Shown here: one piece after another, positions 15,886 to 20,880 of the stretch
How positions within the stretch are numbered: the stretch's first letter is position 1
How the letters are laid out: every line of letters starts with the position of its first letter
NCBI RefSeq assembly: GCF_910578695.1
Contig: NZ_CAJTQJ010000045.1
Location: forward strand, 1 to 20,880
Source of the DNA: an uncultured Brachyspira sp.
Lineage (GTDB): Bacteria > Spirochaetota > Brachyspiria > Brachyspirales > Brachyspiraceae
Direction of reading: 5' to 3'
Length of the DNA stretch: 20,880 nt
Made by a program: the position numbers and the translations under genes
The notes under the pieces: model-generated
The model's database searches: none
The model's input: only the letters and a program-made list of their open reading frames with translations
Told to the model about the DNA's origin: nothing

Positions 15886-16260
15886 CTATTGCTGAAATAA
15901 TACTGCTTTAAAATTTTTTCCTATATTATCAGCAACTTCATAATAATGTTCGGCTGCTTTTTCTTCAAATATCTCATTCAAGCACTCTTTAAATAAATCA
16001 AGCCAAACATCAAAAAGCTTAATATCAAAAGGAAGTAAATTAATATGGGGCTGAACAGGATTTCCCATATACAGTCTTTCATTTAACAGCATAGTTTTCC
16101 AAAATTTAGATATTTTTTCCTTATGTCTTTCCCAAGAAGCATCGTCAATACCTACAGCACCATTAAATATAGGACCTAATTGCTCATGAACTCTAATTCT
16201 AGCATAAAATATATCCATAAGTTTTTCTATGCCTTCATTATTTATTTCAGTATATTTCAT
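15886..16260 (-). CDS. Group 3 (P-type) truncated haemoglobin
   Basis: A small haem protein of 124 residues. The group 3 pattern is clear: FYARIRVHEQLGPIF (18-32, with candidate B10 Tyr19), WERHKEKISKFW (43-54, E7-position His46), YMGNPVQPH (64-72), and WLDLF (86-90). His72 is the expected proximal haem ligand and Trp86 fits the G8 tryptophan of the group. Members bind oxygen or nitric oxide; Campylobacter Ctb is the best-known case. In an anaerobe, roles in oxygen or NO handling are plausible but unproven. The RBS AAGGA lies 9 nt before the ATG. It is flanked by non-coding stretches of about 195 and 248 bp and is probably transcribed alone. Confidence 0.92.
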   Translation of the reverse strand: MKYTEINNEGIEKLMDIFYARIRVHEQLGPIFNGAVGIDDASWERHKEKISKFWKTMLLNERLYMGNPVQPHINLLPFDIKLFDVWLDLFKECLNEIFEEKAAEHYYEVADNIGKNFKAVLFQQ

Positions 16261-16401
16261 AATATCATCCTTAAAGCTGTAATATTTATATAGTATAATA
16301 AAATTATATTAATTACAATTATTGATATAAAAAATTTTACTATCTTTGATTATATGTTTTAATATAAAAAATAGATTTAATTTTTGCTGTTTAAGAGATA
16401 A

Positions 16402-16437
16402 AAAAGCGAAGAAAGTATAAATACAATCTCCGCTTTT
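16402..16437 (-). terminator. Intrinsic terminator of the thl-crt-hbd unit
   Basis: On the minus strand AAAAGCGGAGA and TCTTCGCTTTT form an 11-bp stem with one G-U pair and a 14-nt loop, ending in a run of six T. It begins 18 bp after the hbd stop. The reverse reading is also a fair hairpin with a shorter T-run, so it may act in both directions, though no + strand gene needs it. Confidence 0.85.
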
Positions 16438-16455
16438 AATTATATAAAATAACTA

Positions 16456-17298
16456 TTATTTTTTACTATAATCATAGAAACCTTTGCCTGTTTTTTGTCC
16501 TAGCAAACCGCCTCTAACCATTTTTCTGAGTAAAGAACTAGGTTTATATTTAGGATCTCCTGTTTCTCTTTGAAGAACTTCCATAATTGCAAGAACAATA
16601 TCAAGTCCTATTAAGTCGCCTAAAGCCAAAGGACCCATTGGGTGATTAGCACCTAATTTCATAGCATTATCAATACCTTCAACAGAAGCAATACCCATAG
16701 AATATAAATCAATACCCTCATTGATCATAGGAACAAGTATACGGTTAACTACGAAACCAGCAGTTTCATTAACTTCTACAGGAGTTTTTCCTATTTCTTC
16801 AGATATTTTGATAATTTTTTCAACAATATCTCTAGGAGTATTAATACCGGCAATAACTTCTACCAGTTTCATAACAGGAACAGGATTGAAAAAGTGCATA
16901 CCTACAACAGGTCTTCCTATTCCATTACCTATCTCAGTAATAGAAAGAGAAGAAGTATTAGAAGAAAATATACAATCAGGCTTACAAATTTTATGTAACT
17001 CGGAGAAAGTTGCTTTTTTAACTTCTAAATTTTCAAAAGCAGCTTCAACTATTAAATCAGCATCTTTACAAATTTCTTTTAAACCTGTAGTAATTTTAGA
17101 TAAAATTTTATCAGCATCAGCCTGCTGCATTTTACCTTTAGCTACTCTTCCTGCAAAACCCTTAGCAATTCTTTCTTTACCGCCGGCTGCAAACTCCTCT
17201 TTTATATCGCATAAATAAACTTCATAACCTTCTGTTTGAGCAAAAGTTTGTGCTATACCAGAACCCATAGCACCTGCACCAATTACACCTACTTTCAT
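16456..17298 (-). CDS. hbd: 3-hydroxybutyryl-CoA dehydrogenase
   Basis: Reduces acetoacetyl-CoA to 3-hydroxybutyryl-CoA in the cytoplasm. The 280 residues fit the family. The Rossmann dinucleotide site is GAGAMGSGIAQ (8-18), with Asp31 at the end of beta-2 suggesting NAD(H) preference. The catalytic set is visible: Ser114 in SSNTSS, His135 in GMHFFNP, Glu147 in LVEVI, and Asn185 in GFVVNRILVP. The C-terminal domain ends with GGLLGQKTGKGFYDYSKK, the usual clostridial-type close. The RBS AAGGAG is 7 nt before the ATG. It is the last gene of thl-crt-hbd, 226 bp after crt, and a strong terminator follows. Confidence 0.96.
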   Translation of the reverse strand: MKVGVIGAGAMGSGIAQTFAQTEGYEVYLCDIKEEFAAGGKERIAKGFAGRVAKGKMQQADADKILSKITTGLKEICKDADLIVEAAFENLEVKKATFSELHKICKPDCIFSSNTSSLSITEIGNGIGRPVVGMHFFNPVPVMKLVEVIAGINTPRDIVEKIIKISEEIGKTPVEVNETAGFVVNRILVPMINEGIDLYSMGIASVEGIDNAMKLGANHPMGPLALGDLIGLDIVLAIMEVLQRETGDPKYKPSSLLRKMVRGGLLGQKTGKGFYDYSKK

Positions 17299-17335
17299 TT
17301 TTTAACTCCTTAATTTTTTTATTATTATTGCTAAT

Positions 17336-17373
17336 AAAAATTGTTTGCTGATTTATGCACGCTCACAATTTTT
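17336..17373. repeat. Intergenic hairpin element, member 2
   Basis: AAAAATTGT (17336-17344) pairs with ACAATTTTT (17365-17373) around a loop containing GCTGATTTATGCACGCTC. Both arm and loop match the element at 15684-15733 in reverse orientation. Its right part, ACGCTCACAATTTTTATA (17359-17376), recurs exactly at 20103-20120; its left part, ATTATTGCTAATAAAAATTG, recurs exactly at 19923-19942. A second small stem, AGTTTAT with ATAAACT (17396-17402, 17420-17426), follows in the same crt-hbd spacer. Confidence 0.8.
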
Positions 17374-17524
17374 ATAATATCAGTTATAAATTGACAGTTT
17401 ATCTTTGCTGCTGCTATCAATAAACTTACTGAAAACATCAGCTATTCATTTATAACTTTAAAGCTTTATTATTGCCAATAAAACTTTTTATTAATATTAT
17501 TAGCTATAAACTAGCTTTTAAATA

Positions 17525-18301
17525 TTATTTATTAACAAATTTTTCTACTTTTCTCTTTTCTAAGAAAGCTTTCATACCTTCTTTCTGATCTTCTGTTTCA
17601 AAACAATCGCCGAATAATTTTTCTTCTATAACAATAGCTTTATCCATATCCACCTGTAAGCCTTCATTAATGGCTTTTTTACTGTTTCTAACAGCTATAG
17701 GAGCGGCAGAAGCTATAGAATTAGCCAATTTTTCAGCAGCACCCATAAGCTCTGCCTGAGTATATACAGCATTAACAAGTCCTATTCGAAGTGCCTCATC
17801 AGCTTTAATGTTTTTACCGGCATAAATCATCTGTTTAGCCATACCTATACCGACTATTCTAGGAAGTCTTTGAGTGCCTCCGAAACCAGGAGTAATACCA
17901 AGTCCAACTTCAGGCTGACCAAACATAGCATTATCTGAACAAATACGAATATCACAGCTCATAGCTATTTCACATCCGCCGCCTAAAGCAAAACCATTAA
18001 TAGCAGCTATTACAGGGATAGGAAAAACTTCTATTTTTCTAAATACATCATTACCTTTCTTACCGAAAAGTTCTCCTTCTGATTTAGTTGCCGTACTCAT
18101 CTGAGATATATCAGCTCCTGCAACAAAAGATTTATCTCCTGCCCCTGTTAGAATCAAACATCTAGTTTTATTAATATCTACAGAATCAAAAGTTTTTTCA
18201 ATTTCATCTAAAACTTGGGAATTAAGGGCATTAAGAGCTTTTTCTCTGCTAATAGTGATGATACCAATCATACCTTTCTCTTCATATTTAACGAATTCCA
18301 T
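17525..18301 (-). CDS. crt: Enoyl-CoA hydratase (crotonase)
   Basis: Interconverts 3-hydroxybutyryl-CoA and crotonyl-CoA. The 258 residues show the crotonase fold: the CoA/oxyanion segment AGADISQM (61-68), GGGCEIAMSCDIRI (107-120) with catalytic Glu111, and FGQPEVGLGITPGFGGTQRLPR (127-148 region) with catalytic Glu131. The 20-residue gap between the two glutamates is the same as in rat mitochondrial hydratase. The RBS AAGGAG is well placed, and GGAGATACA recurs before thl. It lies between thl and hbd on one strand, which favours a short-chain (C4) role in butyrate formation over fatty-acid breakdown. Confidence 0.95.
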   Translation of the reverse strand: MEFVKYEEKGMIGIITISREKALNALNSQVLDEIEKTFDSVDINKTRCLILTGAGDKSFVAGADISQMSTATKSEGELFGKKGNDVFRKIEVFPIPVIAAINGFALGGGCEIAMSCDIRICSDNAMFGQPEVGLGITPGFGGTQRLPRIVGIGMAKQMIYAGKNIKADEALRIGLVNAVYTQAELMGAAEKLANSIASAAPIAVRNSKKAINEGLQVDMDKAIVIEEKLFGDCFETEDQKEGMKAFLEKRKVEKFVNK

Positions 18302-18400
18302 CTGTATCTCCTTAAATTATAAATAAAGTCATTATTAAAAAATAAAAACAAGCAGCTTTTGATTGCTCATTACAAAATATTATTTTCAATAATAAATACT

Positions 18401-18424
18401 ATTATACTGCATTTGCAGTATAAT
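18401..18424. repeat. Perfect hairpin in the thl-crt spacer
   Basis: ATTATACTGC and GCAGTATAAT form a 10-bp perfect stem with loop ATTT. A T-rich run follows on the + strand only, so in the minus-strand thl-crt transcript it looks more like an mRNA stability or processing stem than a terminator. Confidence 0.75.
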
Positions 18425-18440
18425 TTTAATTTTTTAATAT

Positions 18441-18474
18441 TAGCCTTTGCATTAAATTAATAACACAAAGGCTA
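18441..18474. repeat. Second hairpin in the thl-crt spacer
   Basis: TAGCCTTTG (18441-18449) pairs perfectly with CAAAGGCTA (18466-18474) around a 16-nt AT-rich loop. It is 17 bp from the 18401-18424 stem. It is not followed by a T-run on the minus strand, so read-through from thl to crt is not excluded. Confidence 0.75.
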
Positions 18475-18548
18475 TAATATATCAATAATCTTAAACAATA
18501 AAGTTATTTATTAATTTAATCATAGTTAAAATGATATATATTTTTATA

Positions 18549-19736
18549 CTATTCTCTTTCTACTATAGTAGCACAGCCCATACCGCCGCCTATACAAAGA
18601 GTAGCAAGCCCTCTCTTAGCATTTTTAGCTTCCATTTCGTGAAGTAAAGTAACGAGAATTCTGCAGCCTGAAGCACCTACTGGGTGTCCTAAAGCAATAG
18701 CTCCGCCATTAGGATTAAGTTGTTTTTCTACATCAATACCTAAATCTTTACCAACAGCAACTGACTGAGCTGCGAAAGCTTCATTAGATTCAATGATATC
18801 AAAATCTTTAATAGTTAATCCTGTTTTAGCCATTAATTTTTTAGTAGCAGCAACAGGTCCTATACCCATAATTCTAGGCTCAACTCCGCCTAAACCGCCT
18901 GCAATCCAAGTAGCCATAGGTTTAATTCCTAATTCTTTAGCTTTTTCTTCACTCATAACAACTACAGCAGCAGCACCGTCATTTATACTTGAAGCATTAC
19001 CGGCAGTTACTTTTCCTCCGTCTGGTTTGAAAGCAGGTTTTAATTTAGCCAAACTTTCTACTGTAGTTCCTGCTCTAGGACCTTCATCTTTATCAAATAC
19101 TATATCGCCTTTTTTAGTTTTAATAGTAACAGGTACTATTTCTTTTTTGAAAGCACCAGCTTCCTGAGCTTTTACTGCTTTTTGCTGTGAATTAGCAGCA
19201 AATGCATCTAATTCTTCGCGAGTAAGCTTATAATCATCGCAAACATTTTCTGCTGTTATACCCATATGATAATCATTAAATGCATCCCAAAGTGCATCAT
19301 GAACCATAGTATCCAATACTTTATCATTACCAAGTCTGTAACCATAACGGGCTTTTTTAAGGGCATAAGGAGCTAATGACATATTTTCTGTACCGCCTGC
19401 TACTACTATATCTGCATTTCCTGCAGCTATCATATTAGCAGCGATATTTACAGCATCAAGTCCTGAACCGCAAACAACATTTATTGTCATAGCAGGTACT
19501 TCCACAGGCAAGCCTGCTTTTAAAGAACATTGACGGGCAACATTCTGACCTTGCGAAGCCTGTATAACACAGCCCATATATACCATATCAACTTGATTAG
19601 GTGCTACTTTAGCTCTATTTAAAGCTTCTTTTATTACTACTGCACCCAATTCTGCAGCCGGAACTGTACTTAAAGCTCCTCCCATACTTCCTATTGCTGT
19701 ACGGCAGGCACTTGCTATTACTATTTTTCTAGACAT
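18549..19736 (-). CDS. thlA: Acetyl-CoA acetyltransferase (thiolase)
   Basis: Condenses two acetyl-CoA into acetoacetyl-CoA, the entry step to the C4 pathway. The 395 residues match biosynthetic thiolases throughout. Nucleophile Cys89 is in NVVCGSGLDAV, and the acid/base pair is His351 in NPNGGAIALGHPVGASG and Cys381 in CIGGGMGC. The relative spacing is the same as in the Zoogloea enzyme (Cys89, His348, Cys378) allowing for a 3-residue insertion. The RBS GGAG is 8 nt before the ATG. It is first in the order thl, crt, hbd; spacers of 247 and 226 bp are long for an operon, but only thl has a convincing promoter and only hbd a convincing terminator. Confidence 0.96.
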   Translation of the reverse strand: MSRKIVIASACRTAIGSMGGALSTVPAAELGAVVIKEALNRAKVAPNQVDMVYMGCVIQASQGQNVARQCSLKAGLPVEVPAMTINVVCGSGLDAVNIAANMIAAGNADIVVAGGTENMSLAPYALKKARYGYRLGNDKVLDTMVHDALWDAFNDYHMGITAENVCDDYKLTREELDAFAANSQQKAVKAQEAGAFKKEIVPVTIKTKKGDIVFDKDEGPRAGTTVESLAKLKPAFKPDGGKVTAGNASSINDGAAAVVVMSEEKAKELGIKPMATWIAGGLGGVEPRIMGIGPVAATKKLMAKTGLTIKDFDIIESNEAFAAQSVAVGKDLGIDVEKQLNPNGGAIALGHPVGASGCRILVTLLHEMEAKNAKRGLATLCIGGGMGCATIVERE

Positions 19737-19797
19737 ATTTGTATCTCCAAAGAATTATTAATTTTAGACACATTTATAATATTAATGCGTTGCTTTC

Positions 19798-19826
19798 AGT
19801 ATAGTACATTTTTTTTGCAATTTCAA
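19798..19826 (-). promoter_or_regulatory. Predicted promoter of thl-crt-hbd
   Basis: Minus strand TTGAAA (19826-19821), 17 bp, TATACT (19803-19798). The start point would lie near 19791, about 55 nt before the thiolase ATG. Further upstream is CTATAGTACAATA (19857-19869), a 13-mer also found before the oppF-like gene. Confidence 0.65.
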
Positions 19827-19869
19827 TTAAATATTATAATTTTTTATGATACCTAACTATAGTACAATA

Positions 19870-20164
19870 TGCATAAATTTAATGCATTTAATTAAAAAAT
19901 TAATTAATTATTATTGTAGCTAATTATTGCTAATAAAAATTGCTTTATTATTGCTAATTAAAAATTATAAGTATATTTTTATAAATGACATACACCCATA
20001 ATTTTTATATTAAGATTTCTAGCACTCAAAAATTGTTTTTATATTATTACAGCTTTGCGTACCTGCGGCAAAAAGTATAGCCGCCTTCGGCGAATTTGAT
20101 ATACGCTCACAATTTTTATATTTAGCTTTCTAGTATTTAAAAAATTATTAGTTTTTATTATTAC
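19870..20164. repeat. Repeat-rich gene-free region between thiolase and Rpn-type gene
   Basis: No credible ORF. Two units of TTATTGCTAAT(T)AAAA stand at 19925-19965. An imperfect long direct repeat follows: ACACCCATAATTTTTATATT with its following TTTCTAGCACT (about 19991) and ACGCTCACAATTTTTATATT with TTTCTAGTATT (about 20103), roughly 110 bp apart. Between them CCGCCTTCGGCGAATTTG (20081-20098) matches the core of the pheS-pheT repeat with one change, inside a GTATA/TATAC inverted pair. The region looks like a mosaic of decayed copies of the window's other intergenic elements. Confidence 0.65.
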
Positions 20165-20234
20165 TAATAAAAAACTTGCTCGTCAATAACTCCTGCCATT
20201 CTACGAATGTCAGGTACTCATAAGTTTTTTATTA
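20165..20234. repeat. Nested hairpin element next to the Rpn-type gene
   Basis: A perfect 13-bp inverted repeat, TAATAAAAAACTT (20165-20177) and AAGTTTTTTATTA (20222-20234), encloses 44 nt. Within that, CCTG-C-CATTC (20192-20201) pairs with GAATG-T-CAGG (20205-20214) across a 3-nt loop, with one mismatch. The inner part is richer in G+C than its surroundings. The inverted-repeat ends with a structured centre resemble a small non-autonomous mobile element, but no target-site duplication is clear. Confidence 0.65.
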
Positions 20235-20265
20235 TAGTTTTTATTTTTTTATATAAAAAAACTAT
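20234..20265 (-). terminator. Possible terminator of the Rpn-type gene
   Basis: On the minus strand, just after the stop codon, ATAGTTTTT and AAAAACTAT form a 9-bp stem, and a self-complementary TTTTTTT-ATAT-AAAAAAA lies inside it. The stem is almost pure A/T, so its strength is uncertain. Confidence 0.4.
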
Positions 20266-20269
20266 TTAC

Positions 20270-20880
20270 TTATAACTTTTCTATTTCTTCTATGCTCAAG
20301 CCTGTTAATTCACTAATAAGATTTATATCCATATTCTTATTTTTCATATTTTTAGCTAATGAATATTTTTCTTTTTCTATTCCTTTTTGTATTCCCTCTT
20401 CTATGCCTTTTATACGCTCTTCATTAAGCATTAGAACATTAAAATAATCTCTCTCATAATTGCTATAACCATTATATAAATCATTACTCTTTACAAATTT
20501 ATTGTACTCATCATAAACTTCTTTCATTATAGGATTTTTCTTTACTAAAACTTCCATAGTATCCTCCAACTTATCTTTTGAATTTAAAAACTTAAACCAA
20601 TCTGATAAACCCTCATACAAATTATTATTGTTATTATTAAACTTCTTTAATTCTAAAAAATGTATCTCCAAATGATTAGTTAGTATATGATTGGTTTCCA
20701 GCTCTTTAATAAAATAGCAGCTATGAGGTTTATCTGAGTCTTTTATTAAATTAAAATCTAAAATATTAATACTTATAACAGGCGTTAAATCTGAATATAT
20801 ATCTTTAGACTTTAGATTTGTATAGTAGCTTTTAGCCCAATAGTACAAACTTCTGTATATAAATGACTGATTGCCTATTC
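20270..20880 (-). CDS. Rpn-type PD-(D/E)XK nuclease/transposase, C-terminal part (runs off the window)
   Basis: The frame is open to the right edge. The TTG at 20848 is not the real start, because coding continues upstream as IGNQSFIYRS before LYYWAKSYYTNL, so the N-terminus lies outside. The visible text (YYWAKSYYTNLKSKD, then LTPVISINILDFNLI) resembles the PDDEXK_2/Rpn family, whose E. coli members are recombination-promoting nucleases. In that family the -V-x-I-x-x-L-D- strand lies near the nuclease core; the full catalytic set cannot be checked here. The C-terminus is charged and probably helical (GIEEGIQKGIEKEKYSLAKNM), ending ISELTGLSIEEIEKL. A close relative of this tail stands at 1-49 in the opposite orientation. 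Genes of this type are often multicopy in Brachyspira. Confidence 0.75.
   Translation of the reverse strand, partial: IGNQSFIYRSLYYWAKSYYTNLKSKDIYSDLTPVISINILDFNLIKDSDKPHSCYFIKELETNHILTNHLEIHFLELKKFNNNNNNLYEGLSDWFKFLNSKDKLEDTMEVLVKKNPIMKEVYDEYNKFVKSNDLYNGYSNYERDYFNVLMLNEERIKGIEEGIQKGIEKEKYSLAKNMKNKNMDINLISELTGLSIEEIEKL

Noticed and set aside
16721..17218. Large + strand ORFs opposite hbd, and similar ones opposite thl, pheT and thiM
   Set aside because: They lie wholly inside well-supported genes on the other strand and show no family features.
20270..20848. Complete short gene starting at TTG 20848
   Set aside because: The frame stays open to the window edge and the upstream codons continue the family sequence, so the start lies outside.

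Overview
The window is very AT-rich, and its gene content fits a spirochaete of the genus Brachyspira. The clues are the low GC, a PD-(D/E)XK (Rpn-type) nuclease/transposase fragment at each edge, a thiolase/crotonase/3-hydroxybutyryl-CoA dehydrogenase cluster as in butyrate-forming anaerobes, and oxygen-handling genes beside anaerobic metabolism. The genus is inferred from gene content and remembered family style, not from a database search.

Layout, left to right. 1-49 is the last 15 codons of an Rpn-type gene on the + strand. 82-1077 (-) is an oligopeptide-type ABC ATPase with no partner subunits in view. 1375-4336 (+) holds a GldG-like ABC auxiliary protein followed by a Wzx-like polytopic flippase/exporter. 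4583-5683 (-) is a secreted DUF3298-type protein with a consensus promoter. 6132-7611 (-) is a thiamine-salvage region: promoter, TPP riboswitch, putative terminator, a small unrecognised membrane-type ORF, then thiM. 7625-9466 (-) is uvrC. 9606-13747 (-) reads pheS, pheT, then a xanthine-type phosphoribosyltransferase; a duplicated 88-bp hairpin repeat lies between pheS and pheT. 13877-15637 (-) is a DUF58 protein followed by a nucleotidyltransferase-fold protein. 15886-16260 (-) is a group 3 truncated haemoglobin. 16456-19736 (-) reads thl, crt, hbd, ending in a good intrinsic terminator. 19737-20269 has no gene but is packed with repeats and hairpins. 20270-20880 (-) is an Rpn-type gene running off the right edge.

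Functionally, thl, crt and hbd carry two acetyl-CoA to crotonyl-CoA; the later butyrate genes are not here. pheS and pheT encode the two subunits of phenylalanyl-tRNA synthetase. The TPP riboswitch ties the small ORF, and probably thiM, to thiamine status.

The least ordinary signals are non-coding. They are (a) the TPP riboswitch whose first downstream ORF is an unknown small membrane-type protein; (b) a family of intergenic hairpins with a conserved 22-nt loop at 15684-15733 and 17336-17373, with related pieces near 20 kb; (c) the duplicated 88-bp element between pheS and pheT, whose core recurs at 20081; and (d) two inward-facing Rpn gene tails at the window edges. I did not find a clear new multi-gene defence or metabolic system.
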